NCBI GenBank assembly: GCA_964600785.1
Contig: CAZRKH010000091.1
Coordinates: 9,118 to 73,117 of the forward strand
From: M30B53 sp964600785
GTDB taxonomy: Bacteria; Planctomycetota; Planctomycetia; Pirellulales; UBA1268
Length of the DNA stretch: 64,000 nt
Reading direction: 5' to 3'
Below the pieces are notes generated by a model. The model saw only the letters and a list, made by a program, of their open reading frames with translations, did no database searches and was not told where the DNA came from. Below are positions 49,484 to 58,691 of this stretch, piece by piece (within the stretch, counting starts at the first letter, position 1; each line of letters begins with the position of its first letter). Made by a program: the position numbers and the translations under genes.

Positions 49484-50236
49484 GAGTGACACGCTCGCTC
49501 CCGTGGCCACCCCGACGACCAGGCCGAAGAGCCAGCGGCTCCGTGGCCGTGTGAAGCCACCGAATCGCCAGGCCGCCAGGCCCGCGAGTCCGCCGGCAGT
49601 CAAGGCGATCACCGACTCCGCCTGGGCGATCTGCTCGACGGGCAGCCGTGATACAGACTGCCTCGCTACCCAGCCGATCGTTGCCACCGCGGGCACGGCG
49701 AGCATCGCCACCGCGGCGGCCCGCCGTCGCAGGGGCACCGCCAGCGGGCCGGGGGTCCAGCGGATCACCACGGCGATTCCCAGGCCGACCGCCGCTGCAC
49801 ACAGCGGGGCGGGGAGGTGCCGTGCGAGCCACTGCTGAGGTGGCAGGCCGGCCACATGCAGGCTCGCGAGGCTTGCCGCGGCCACCGCGGGAATGATTGC
49901 CGCGGTGGCCAGCCGGCTCTGCCGGGGAATGTCGAAGGCCGAGGCAAACCAGACCAATCCGAGGGCCACGGTTGCATCGAGGACCCATTGGTAGGGGGGC
50001 AGGCCGGCCATTCCGCCGCTGCCACCCACCCAGTCGAGCAGAGGCCCGACCGCCCCGCGGAGAGGATCGTCATCGGGCACGCCCACGAAGAATCCGGCAA
50101 AGACCCGCAGGCCAAAGGCGGCGAAGGGGATCAGTCCGGCGAGCAGTTCCAGCCGTCGTGGCAGCCGCGGCAACGCCGCGGCCCATATTGCCGTCCACAA
50201 AACGGTGAACAGGATCAGCCGCACGCCGGGCATCAT
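49409..50236 (-). CDS. Polytopic membrane protein (unknown)
   Basis: This 275-aa protein has about seven hydrophobic helices (LILFTVLWTAIWAAALPRLP, LLAGLIPFAAFGLRVFAGFF, APLCAAAVGLGIAVVIRW, AAAVAMLAVPAVATIGWVA) and a short basic C-terminal tail. No motif or family is recognised. It starts at tandem ATGs (50236 or 50233) 12 bp after the tRNA-Val gene on the same strand, so it may be read from the tRNA promoter. Its last 75 bp overlap a plus-strand small frame. Confidence 0.65.
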   Translation of the reverse strand: MMPGVRLILFTVLWTAIWAAALPRLPRRLELLAGLIPFAAFGLRVFAGFFVGVPDDDPLRGAVGPLLDWVGGSGGMAGLPPYQWVLDATVALGLVWFASAFDIPRQSRLATAAIIPAVAAASLASLHVAGLPPQQWLARHLPAPLCAAAVGLGIAVVIRWTPGPLAVPLRRRAAAVAMLAVPAVATIGWVARQSVSRLPVEQIAQAESVIALTAGGLAGLAAWRFGGFTRPRSRWLFGLVVGVATGASVSLSGGVSRHDQPHEPVRLRQHRQADR

Positions 50237-50247
50237 GAAGCCAACAG

Positions 50248-50321
50248 TGGGCGATAAAGGACTCGAACCTTTGACCCCCAGCTTGTCGAGCTGGTGCTCT
50301 AACCAACTGAGCTAATCGCCC
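50248..50321 (-). tRNA. trnV: tRNA-Val (anticodon GAC)
   Basis: The minus strand folds into a full cloverleaf. The acceptor pairs GGGCGAT with ATCGCCC, the D-arm is GCTC-AGTTGGTTA-GAGC, the anticodon stem is CCAGC/GCTGG with loop TCGACAA (anticodon GAC, codon GUC, valine), the variable loop is GGGTC, and the T-arm is AAAGG-TTCGAGT-CCTTT. The discriminator is A at 50248 and CCA is not encoded. The 3' end of the EcsC reading frame overlaps it by 23 bases. Confidence 0.95.
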
Positions 50322-51453
50322 GCAAAGCCATACCACGTGCTGGATCGTGGACGACTTGCGTGCCTGAAGTCTCGCGCACACGCTCCGCCGAGTCAAGCAG
50401 GCCGCGGGCGGTGCGGAGGGCGGCGGCTGAGCCGTCGGCGGCTCCGACGGCGATCGGCCCCCGCCACCAGGAAAGCACCCGGCCGGTGGCCGCCACCGGG
50501 AAGGTCGCCGTGAAGCCGACGATCGCCCCACCGGCGTAGAGCGTCTGGCCGAGGGCGTGGCCGAGTTCGGCGGCAGTCGACTTCCGTCGGCCCTCGCCGC
50601 TTGGAGCGATCGCCGCCACCCGACCGGCATCGCGGAGGTGACGCTCCTGGAAAAACCGCATTGCCGACTCGCCGGCCGTCTCCAGGAAGGTGCGGTCGGT
50701 GATGAAGCCGACCATGCCGCCCACCAGCGGAATCCTCGCGACGAGTTCGTCGGCCAGTTCGTCGGCCACGACGTCGCGTCCGGCCTGCACGGCGAGGGTG
50801 TCGGAGTCGAGTCCGCCGCCATCGGGCGCGTCGAGTGCGGCGTGCAGCCGCTCCAGGATCGCCCCCCGCTGCGGCGGCTGCTCGGTGAGACCAAGGTCGA
50901 GCAGGTCGAAGAGCATCGCCCGGTCGACCGGGCGGTCGAGCGCGTAGCCGTAGCAGTGGGCGAGCTTGGTGATCATCGTGAAGGTGGTCACCAGCTGAAA
51001 CGGTAGCCGGCCCACCACGGCGCTGCCGAACTGCCGCATCACCAGGCCGCGTCCGGCGCTGATGTGTTCCGCCTCGCGGATCACCGCCATCGCCAGGCGG
51101 TCGCATTCCTCCAGCGGTGCCCGCCGCAGGGCCGGCAGGTCCCAGCCGCCGTCGGCAAGATGGGTCTTTTTCCAGGAGCTCATCCGCGTTTCGGCCAGCC
51201 GATCGATCAGGTCGATTGCCCGGCGGACGACGCTGCGGGGCACAACCCTCCGCACCGCCCAGGCGATCGGCACGGTCACGGCATCGATCGCGGCGGTGAT
51301 CCGGCTCGGGCCGGTGCTTTTCCAGGCGGCGATACGGCGGACCTGCTCGGCTTCGTAGGGCGTCAGGGTCGGCTGGCTGCCGTTGCTCGAAGGGCTGCAG
51401 GCGTGGTCGGAGTTTTCGGGAGTCATGGGAGTCATGGGAGTCATGGCAGTCAT
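50299..51453 (-). CDS. EcsC-family protein starting in a tandem repeat
   Basis: The 384-aa product carries an EcsC-type domain: EAEQVRRIAAWKSTGPSRIT near the start, RQFGSAVVGRLPFQLVTTFT, LVARIPLVGGMVGFITDRTF and a glycine-rich hydrophobic LGQTLYAGGAIVGFTATFPV. The function of the family is unresolved; a membrane-associated role is supposed from the hydrophobic glycine stretches. Two things are odd. The N-terminus MTAMTPMTPMTP is encoded by a 9-bp tandem repeat, so the start is one of several ATGs. The stop TAG (50299-50301) lies in the D-loop of the downstream tRNA-Val, so the mRNA end and the tRNA precursor share sequence. Confidence 0.78.
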   Translation of the reverse strand: MTAMTPMTPMTPENSDHACSPSSNGSQPTLTPYEAEQVRRIAAWKSTGPSRITAAIDAVTVPIAWAVRRVVPRSVVRRAIDLIDRLAETRMSSWKKTHLADGGWDLPALRRAPLEECDRLAMAVIREAEHISAGRGLVMRQFGSAVVGRLPFQLVTTFTMITKLAHCYGYALDRPVDRAMLFDLLDLGLTEQPPQRGAILERLHAALDAPDGGGLDSDTLAVQAGRDVVADELADELVARIPLVGGMVGFITDRTFLETAGESAMRFFQERHLRDAGRVAAIAPSGEGRRKSTAAELGHALGQTLYAGGAIVGFTATFPVAATGRVLSWWRGPIAVGAADGSAAALRTARGLLDSAERVRETSGTQVVHDPARGMALRAISSVG

Positions 51454-51493
51454 GGGGTCATGGGGTCATGGGGTCATGGGGTCATGGGGTCAT
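51422..51493. repeat. Compound tandem repeat (9-bp x4, 8-bp x5) at the EcsC start
   Basis: On the minus strand ATG triplets recur every 9 bp (start bases 51426, 51435, 51444, 51453) as ATGACTCCC units, then every 8 bp (51461, 51469, 51477, 51485, 51493) as ATGACCCC units. Each complete 8-bp unit reads ATG ACC CCA TGA, a three-codon ORF whose TGA overlaps the next ATG. Length change by 8 bp shifts frame; by 9 bp it does not. Confidence 0.92.
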
Positions 51494-51576
51494 GGCACCA
51501 CTCGGTTCGGGAGACGCCGACGCGGTCGACGGACTGCAGCAGAGAATACCCTGCCAGGCGGCTGGAATCCTGCCGG

Positions 51577-52128
51577 TCACTCCCGGGGGTGAGCCTGCCG
51601 CCACTCTCTCGGTGGGATCGGATCGTCCGCCGCCCACAGCCCGCGTCGGCCGCGGCGGGCCTGGCGTTCGGCGGCCAGCAGATCGCCGTCGGGAGCGTAG
51701 CCGTCAAAGACCCAGGCGTGGCCCTCGGCGACCATGCGGCGATTGATGTTGTCGCCCTCCAACCAGAGCGTGCCCAGCAGCCGCCCGAAGCGATCGCGGG
51801 CCTTCCCCTCCACGCCCACGCGGCGGCCCCCGACCGCCCGCTCGAGGGCCGCGGTCGCCGCCCGGCCGTGGGGCTGGGCAAACTCCGGGGCGTCAATGCC
51901 CTTCAGACGAATCTTCGTCTCGCGACCCAGCGAATCGCGGCAGGTGACGGTATCGCCATCGTGCACGATCGCCACCTGCCATGTGGCGAGGCCTGCCGGA
52001 GCCGCAGGCGGGCTGAAGCCGAACCGTTCGCGGCACTCCCCCAAAAGCGAGGCGGCCGCGACGAGAAGCGCCACGAAAATTCCACCCGGCCCAAGGCCGC
52101 GTGGAAGCCGGATCGTTCGCCCAGGCAT
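51577..52128 (-). CDS. Exported staphylococcal-nuclease-like protein
   Basis: This 183-aa SNase/thermonuclease-fold protein has an N-terminal signal or anchor (GGIFVALLVAAASLLGE) and then the OB-fold core: VAIVHDGDTVTCRDSLGRET, IRLKGIDAPEFAQPHGRAAT, VEGKARDRFGRLLGTLWLEG and NINRRMVAEGHAWVF. The Asp of DGDTV, the Arg and Asp of RLKGIDAPE, and the later Arg in DRFGRLLG correspond to the calcium and catalytic residues. It would degrade nucleic acids outside the cytoplasm. The start at 52126-52128 fits the signal peptide. It is divergent from thrS. Confidence 0.88.
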   Translation of the reverse strand: MPGRTIRLPRGLGPGGIFVALLVAAASLLGECRERFGFSPPAAPAGLATWQVAIVHDGDTVTCRDSLGRETKIRLKGIDAPEFAQPHGRAATAALERAVGGRRVGVEGKARDRFGRLLGTLWLEGDNINRRMVAEGHAWVFDGYAPDGDLLAAERQARRGRRGLWAADDPIPPREWRQAHPRE

Positions 52129-52161
52129 CGCTGCTGCCGCTCCTGCGGGTTCGTCTCGCAC

Positions 52162-52190
52162 TTGTTCGCCGCCAGCCGGCTTCCGATACT
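52162..52190 (+). promoter_or_regulatory. Candidate sigma-70 promoter for thrS
   Basis: TTGTTC at 52162-52167 and GATACT at 52185-52190 are separated by 17 bp, about 65 bp before the thrS start. I see no T-box or attenuator-like structure in this short leader. Confidence 0.45.
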
Positions 52191-52255
52191 CACGGTGTTC
52201 GTGGCGGGCCTTGCAGCCGTTGCCTGCCGAGCCCGCAGCCCGCCAAGGAGCCCGC

Positions 52256-54259
52256 ATGCCCACCGTTCGCCTTGCCGACCGATCTCCTCGAGATTACCCG
52301 GCGGGTTGCCGGGTTGCCGACTGCCTCGCTGACCTGCCTCAGAAGCCGGGACCGATCGCCGCGGTGCTCGATGGCAAGACGGTCGGCCTCGATGCCCCCG
52401 TGCCGGAGGGCGTGGCGACCATCGAGCCGCTGTATGCGGGCGACTCGCGGGCCCTGCCGGTGATGCGGCATTCCGCGGCCCACGTGATGGCCCGGGCGGT
52501 GATGCGGCTGTTCGACGGCGTTGAACTGGCCTTCGGGCCGACGGTGGGCGAGGGCTTTTACTACGACATGCGGGCACAGCAGCCGATCACCGAGGACGAC
52601 CTGCCGCGGATCGAGGAGGAGATGCGGAAGATCATCGAGGCCGACGAGGCCTTCGAGCGGCTGGAGTTGGGCCGTGAGGAGGCGATCGGCGTCGTCCGCG
52701 ATCTCCATCAGCCGTTGAAGGTGGAGCACATCGAGACCGGCCTGGCCGATCATCCCACGCTCTCGTTTTACCGGCAGGGCGAGTTTCTCGACCTCTGTCG
52801 CGGGCCCCACGTGCCCGGCCCTGGCTGCATCGCTGCGTTCAAGCTCACGAGCCTCGCCGGGGCCTACTGGAAAGGGGATGCCAGCCGCGAGCAGCTGCAG
52901 CGTCTCTACGGCACGGCCTGGTTCTCCCAGGAGGATCTCGACGCCTACCTCGCCCGGCTTGAAGAGGCCCGCAAGCGGGACCACCGCCTGCTTGGCAAGC
53001 AGCTCGACCTGTTCACCACCAGCCCCCTGGTCGGCTCGGGGCTCGTGCTCTGGATGCCCAAGGGGGCCACGATCCGCGGCGTGCTCGAGGGCTTCGTGCG
53101 GGAGGAGCTTGCCCGGCGGGGCTACGAGCCCGTCTACACGCCCCACATCGGCAAGGTCGATCTCTACAAGATCTCGGGCCACTATCCCTACTACGCCGAG
53201 AGCCAGTTTCGGCCGATTCTGCAGTCGGAGGACGAGCAGTATCTGCTCAAGCCGATGAACTGCCCGCACCACACGATGATCTACAAGGCCCGGCCCCGCA
53301 GCTACCGCGACCTGCCGCTGCGGCTGGCGGGGGTTGGGACGGGCTATCGCTACGAACAGTCGGGGGAGCTTGGCGGCATGACCCGGGTTCGTGGCTTCAC
53401 CCAGGACGACGCCCACATCTTTTGCACGCCCGAGCAGGTCGAACAGGAGGTGGCCGGCTGCATCGAGTTCACCCTCGCGGTGCTCGAGAGCCTGGCCTTT
53501 GACAACTTCCGGGTGCGGCTGGGATTTCGCGATCCCGCCGAGGACAAGTATGTCGGGCCGCCGGAGCGGTGGGACGAGGCGGAGGCCGCGATCGAGCGTG
53601 TGGCCCGCCGCATGAAACTTCCCGGCTGCGAGCCTGAGCCGGGGGAGGCGGCCTTCTACGGGCCCAAGATCGACTTTGTGGTGGCCGATTCGCTCGGCCG
53701 CGAGTGGCAGCTCGGCACAGTGCAGCTCGACTACAACCTGCCGAGCCCGGAGCGGTTTGGCCTGGAATACGTCGGGGCCGACAACGGCCGCCACACGCCG
53801 GTCATGATCCACCGGGCGCCGCTGGGCAGCCTGGAGCGGTTCGTGGGGGTGCTGATCGAGCACTTTGCGGGGGCTTTCCCGCTGTGGTTGGCACCGGAGC
53901 AGGTGCGGGTGATTCCGGTGAGTGCCAAGAGCGAGGACTATGCCCGCCGCATCAAGGCGAGGCTCGAGGAGGCGGGTCTGCGGGCCACGGTCGATCTCGC
54001 CGCGGAGAAACTTGGTGCGAAGATTCGCCAGGCACAGCTGGAGCTCGTGCCGATGATGGCCGTGTGCGGTCCCCGCGACGAGGCGGCCGGCACGGTCAGC
54101 CTTCGCGACCGCGTCGAGGGGGATCTCGGGGCGATGCCGCTGGAAGAGGCGGTCATGCAGCTGGTCGACGAGGTGGCCCGTCGGGCGGTGCGACACAAGC
54201 CCAAGCCGTTGGATGTTCGCCCCGCGGTGCCCGCAGCCGCCGGTGGCGGGGACTACTGA
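52256..54259 (+). CDS. thrS: Threonyl-tRNA synthetase
   Basis: This 667-aa class II aminoacyl-tRNA synthetase charges tRNA-Thr. Domains in order: N-terminal TGS-like domain (1-60), editing domain with HSAAH (His72, His76) and a later HVPGPGC region, and the catalytic core with PKGATIRGVLEGFVREELAR, the zinc-binding PMNCPHHTMIYK and GMTRVRGFTQDDAHIFC. The anticodon-binding domain contains VRVIPVSAKSEDYARRIKAR. AAGGAG lies 5 bases before ATG 52256. The frame extends 174 codons upstream across the SNase gene and is not coding there. Confidence 0.97.
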   Translation: MPTVRLADRSPRDYPAGCRVADCLADLPQKPGPIAAVLDGKTVGLDAPVPEGVATIEPLYAGDSRALPVMRHSAAHVMARAVMRLFDGVELAFGPTVGEGFYYDMRAQQPITEDDLPRIEEEMRKIIEADEAFERLELGREEAIGVVRDLHQPLKVEHIETGLADHPTLSFYRQGEFLDLCRGPHVPGPGCIAAFKLTSLAGAYWKGDASREQLQRLYGTAWFSQEDLDAYLARLEEARKRDHRLLGKQLDLFTTSPLVGSGLVLWMPKGATIRGVLEGFVREELARRGYEPVYTPHIGKVDLYKISGHYPYYAESQFRPILQSEDEQYLLKPMNCPHHTMIYKARPRSYRDLPLRLAGVGTGYRYEQSGELGGMTRVRGFTQDDAHIFCTPEQVEQEVAGCIEFTLAVLESLAFDNFRVRLGFRDPAEDKYVGPPERWDEAEAAIERVARRMKLPGCEPEPGEAAFYGPKIDFVVADSLGREWQLGTVQLDYNLPSPERFGLEYVGADNGRHTPVMIHRAPLGSLERFVGVLIEHFAGAFPLWLAPEQVRVIPVSAKSEDYARRIKARLEEAGLRATVDLAAEKLGAKIRQAQLELVPMMAVCGPRDEAAGTVSLRDRVEGDLGAMPLEEAVMQLVDEVARRAVRHKPKPLDVRPAVPAAAGGGDY

Positions 54260-54267
54260 GTTCGGCC

Positions 54268-54627
54268 ATGCCCCGCTTTGTCCTGCTCGAGCACGTGGGG
54301 GCCCCGGACGATCCCGCCGGCCGGCACTTCGATCTTCTCCTCGAGGAGGGCCAGGCCTGCCGCAGCTGGCGACTGGCAGCGATTCCCGCAGCAGGGCATC
54401 CGGTCGCGGCAGTGGGCCTCCAGCCGCATCGGCTGGCCTGGCTCGATCACGTCGCGGGGCCGGTCTCTGGTGGCCGCGGCCATGCCCGGCGGGTCGACGC
54501 GGGCAGCTACGAGGTCGTCAAGAGCGATGAGCCCTCCGGGCGGCTGTGCGTCGTGCTCGGCGGCAGCCTCCTTGGCGGCCGGCTCACGATCGCCGGTGGC
54601 GAGGCCACGCTCGAGACTGTGGTCTAG
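54268..54627 (+). CDS. LigD_N-like (3'-phosphoesterase domain) stand-alone protein
   Basis: This 119-aa protein reads MPRFVLLEHVGAPDDPAGRH then FDLLLEEGQACRSWRL, the pattern of LigD N-terminal 3'-phosphoesterase domains (E-H...H-x-D-x-x-x-E). It ends with SGGRGHARRVDAGSYEVVKS and LGGSLLGGRLTIAGG. In non-homologous end joining this domain trims 3' ends for LigD. The stand-alone short form is common in planctomycetes and its role is not known. It starts 8 bp after thrS and is probably cotranscribed with it. The next feature is a family B element. Confidence 0.75.
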   Translation: MPRFVLLEHVGAPDDPAGRHFDLLLEEGQACRSWRLAAIPAAGHPVAAVGLQPHRLAWLDHVAGPVSGGRGHARRVDAGSYEVVKSDEPSGRLCVVLGGSLLGGRLTIAGGEATLETVV

Positions 54628-54651
54628 GCCGGGAAGCGTCGCGGCCGCGTG

Positions 54652-54687
54652 GAAAAATCGCTCCCGTCCCCATTTTTTTGGGGGGGT
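54652..54687 (-). repeat. Short repeat family B, copy 1 (terminator-like)
   Basis: This 36-bp sequence is identical to 57832-57867. Read on the minus strand it is CCCCCCCAAAAAAATGGGG, then ACGGGAGCGATTTTTC. It starts at the stop codon of the 5'-nucleotidase gene and lies between that gene and the convergent LigD_N-like gene. CCCC-A7T-GGGG followed by a T-run could act as a terminator. Confidence 0.85.
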
Positions 54688-56222
54688 CAGCCGATCTCGC
54701 CCTGGTCGAGGCAGTAGTCGATCAGGGCCTCGCGGGTGCCGATCGGAATTGTCTTTCGCTTCGCTTCGGCCGACTCCAGCAGCCGGCGGAGCTTGAGGTA
54801 CCGACGGCCCCCTGACTGGGCGTCGTAACTGTTGAAGGCGATCCGGAACCGCCGCTCGGGGTCGACCGGCTTGCCGGCAAAGAGAAACCGTTCGGGCCGG
54901 CCCTGGGGGTCGAGCGAAATCTCGAAGGGCCACAGCGTCCGGTCCGACCGCCGCACGTCGGCATCCTCACGAACCACGTCCACCAGCTGCCGGCCGGTCA
55001 GCTCGGCAACGACCAGCGTGTTTTCATAGGGAATGATCTTCCAGCAATCGGCCACCGTCAGTTCGCCGGCGGGGATCGTGCCGGTGCCGAAGGAGCCGTG
55101 GAAGACCCCGTTGACCGGAGCCTTCTGCTTGGCAAGTGCCGCCGCGAAGGCTTCGCACAACAGCACCACCAGCGGGCAGCCACGGCCGCGGGCGGTGATC
55201 GGACCGGCCACCCGGCAGACGGTGCGGGCCAGCTCGGCATCAGAGGCCGCCAGCGCCGGCTCGGCCAGCTGCATCACCAGCGGGTCGGGCTCGAAGCGGT
55301 CGTCCATCAGGATCGTGAAGGCCTGCCGCTGCACCAGCTTGCGGCTGGCGGTGTCGAAGGTGAGGTCGACCCGTCCGCAGTGGATGCCGAAGTAGCTCGC
55401 CTGTGAACAGAGCGTGTCGTGGAGCATCCAGGAGGGCTGGTTTTGGTGGGAGTGGCCGGCGAGGTAGATGTCGACATCGTCGGTCTCGCGGAGAATTTCA
55501 CGGACGGGATTGGCATAGTCATCCTGGAACCGCCAGCCCATGTGGCCGGTCACGACCACGGCGTCGGCCCCCTCGCCGCGGGCCTCGCGGACCGCCGTGG
55601 CGAGGGCCTTGGCCGGATCGGTCGGCTCGATGCCGCCGAGCAATGCCGGAGGCAGCCAGTAGGGGAGCCCCGGTGTGACAAGCCCCACGACGGCGATCTT
55701 GAAACCACCGACATCGTGCATCCGCCAGGGGCGAATCTTTTCCCAGGCTCCATCAAACTCGCCGGCTGTTCGCTCTCCGCGGCGGAGGTTGCCGGTGAGC
55801 ACTGCCGGCTTGGACGCGGCAAGGTTGGCCTCGAGTACCTCCGGGCCCCAGTCGAAGTCGTGGTTGCCGAGCGTCCAGGCGTCGTAGCCGAGTCGGCCGA
55901 GCAGGTCGACCATCAGGCTCCCCTTGGTGGCGTGGCTGGCAGGCGTGCCCTGATAGAGGTCGCCGACGTCAAGGGTCAGTGAATCAGGCAGGGCCTTCCG
56001 CCAGCCGCGGATGCAGCTGGCACAGCGGGCGAAGCCGCCCACGTCGGACAGGCCGTCGTAGGTTTTTGTAGGCCGGATGTGGCCGTGGAGATCGGTGGTG
56101 TGGAAGATCGAGATTGTCGTGGCCCGGCCACGCTCCGCGGCCACGCTCGCGGCGGGCCACGCGGCGGCGGTGGCGGCGGCGGTCGAGCCGAGGAGGAACG
56201 ATCGGCGTGAAAGCTCCGGCAT
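54687..56222 (-). CDS. Tat-exported 5'-nucleotidase/metallophosphatase (UshA family)
   Basis: The 511-aa product has a twin-arginine signal (SRRSFLLGSTAAATAAAW). Its metallophosphatase domain has FHTTDLHGHI, VGDLYQGTP, LGNHDFDWG, VTGHMGW and LAGHSHQ. The C-terminal 5'-nucleotidase domain has GTIPAGELTVADCWKIIPYE and FRIAFNSYDAQSGGRRYLKL. It would dephosphorylate nucleotides or cyclic nucleotides outside the cytoplasm. The start at 56220-56222 puts the RR motif at the N-terminus. It is divergent from glnA, with 187 bp between the start codons. Confidence 0.93.
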   Translation of the reverse strand: MPELSRRSFLLGSTAAATAAAWPAASVAAERGRATTISIFHTTDLHGHIRPTKTYDGLSDVGGFARCASCIRGWRKALPDSLTLDVGDLYQGTPASHATKGSLMVDLLGRLGYDAWTLGNHDFDWGPEVLEANLAASKPAVLTGNLRRGERTAGEFDGAWEKIRPWRMHDVGGFKIAVVGLVTPGLPYWLPPALLGGIEPTDPAKALATAVREARGEGADAVVVTGHMGWRFQDDYANPVREILRETDDVDIYLAGHSHQNQPSWMLHDTLCSQASYFGIHCGRVDLTFDTASRKLVQRQAFTILMDDRFEPDPLVMQLAEPALAASDAELARTVCRVAGPITARGRGCPLVVLLCEAFAAALAKQKAPVNGVFHGSFGTGTIPAGELTVADCWKIIPYENTLVVAELTGRQLVDVVREDADVRRSDRTLWPFEISLDPQGRPERFLFAGKPVDPERRFRIAFNSYDAQSGGRRYLKLRRLLESAEAKRKTIPIGTREALIDYCLDQGEIG

Positions 56223-56409
56223 CGGTAAGAACCCTTCGCGAACTCGTTTGGGCCGGAACGGGACCGGTCCGTCCGGTCTGGCCGAGGTGGATGGCCTCCG
56301 GAGAGCGTATAGTACCCGCTGGAGGCCGGGATGCCCGGCGAATTTATTGATTTCTGACACGCATTCGCGGCCGGTGTGCCGCGGTGGCAGCCCCGAGGAG
56401 TCGCCGTCG

Positions 56410-57822
<1,413 letters not shown>

Positions 57823-57831
57823 ACCCCCGCT

Positions 57832-57867
57832 GAAAAATCGCTCCCGTCCCCATTTTTTTGGGGGGGT
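57832..57867 (-). repeat. Short repeat family B, copy 2 (terminator-like)
   Basis: This 36-bp sequence is identical to 54652-54687. It lies 9 bp after the glnA stop and touches the stop codon of the convergent SDR gene. Same layout as copy 1: immediately after the minus-strand stop, between convergent genes. Confidence 0.85.
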
Positions 57868-58640
57868 TACCAGACGGTTTTGCCGCCGTTGACGGCGATT
57901 GTCTGGCCGGTCACGAAGGCCGCCTCGTCGCTCGCGAGATAGGTCACCGCCCAGCCGACATCCTCCGGCGTGCCCCAGCGACCCATCGGCACGCTTGCCA
58001 GGTAGGCATCCTTCATCGCCTGCGGATCCTTCTCGTGCCGTTCGACCGGAACCCAGCCGGGAGCCACCATGTTGACGGTGATTCCGTGGGGTGCCAGTTC
58101 GTTGGCCATGCTCCGCGACCAGCCGGTCTGGCCCCCCTTGGCCGCCACATAGGCGGAGAAGGGAGCCACGCCGAGCAGGAAGACCTCGCTGGTGATGTTC
58201 ACAAACCGGCCGTGGCCGCGGGCCTTCATCGAGGGCAACGCCCGGCGGGCAAGCAGGTACGGGCTCTTCACGAAAAAGTCGAGCATCTGCTGGTAGAAGG
58301 CCCAGTCGTAGTCCTCGATCGGCTTGAGCGGCTGGTCGGGCGTGGCGTTGGCGACCACGATATCGACCGGTCCGAGCGAGCCCTCGGCCGCCGTGAAGAT
58401 CGCGTCGACACCAGCCTCGGTGGAGGCATCGCCGTGGGCGAGCGTGGCGGTGATCCCCTCGGACTCCAGTTCGGCAAGGGTGGCCTCCCCCCGCTCCCGC
58501 GAGTTGAAATAGTTGATTGCGACCCGGGCTCCGGCCCGGCCCAGGCAGCGGGCGGTGGCCCGGCCGAGCCCCTTGGAGGAGCCGGTCACGACGGCCACGC
58601 GGCCGGCGAGCGAGAAGGGGATTGCGGCGGGTTGGGACAT
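57867..58640 (-). CDS. Short-chain dehydrogenase/reductase (SDR)
   Basis: This 257-aa classical SDR has a cofactor motif TGSSKGLG near residue 20, NATPDQPLKP in place of the usual NNAG, the catalytic Ser region ITSEVFLLG, YVAAKGG (Tyr, Lys), and the C-terminal GQTIAVNGGKTVW. NNAG being replaced by VANAT is a mild deviation. The substrate is unknown; FabG-like oxo-acyl or sugar-alcohol reductions are possible. It lies 52 bp upstream of the ROK repressor gene stop on the same strand and may be its cotranscribed target. Confidence 0.88.
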   Translation of the reverse strand: MSQPAAIPFSLAGRVAVVTGSSKGLGRATARCLGRAGARVAINYFNSRERGEATLAELESEGITATLAHGDASTEAGVDAIFTAAEGSLGPVDIVVANATPDQPLKPIEDYDWAFYQQMLDFFVKSPYLLARRALPSMKARGHGRFVNITSEVFLLGVAPFSAYVAAKGGQTGWSRSMANELAPHGITVNMVAPGWVPVERHEKDPQAMKDAYLASVPMGRWGTPEDVGWAVTYLASDEAAFVTGQTIAVNGGKTVW

Positions 58641-58691
58641 CAGTGTCTCCGGGGTTGTGTTGAGCGTTTCGGACCGAGTCGCGACGGCGTG

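Noticed and set aside
51422..51493. Possible CRISPR-like repeat
   Set aside because: Units are 8 and 9 bp with no spacers; simple tandem repeat.
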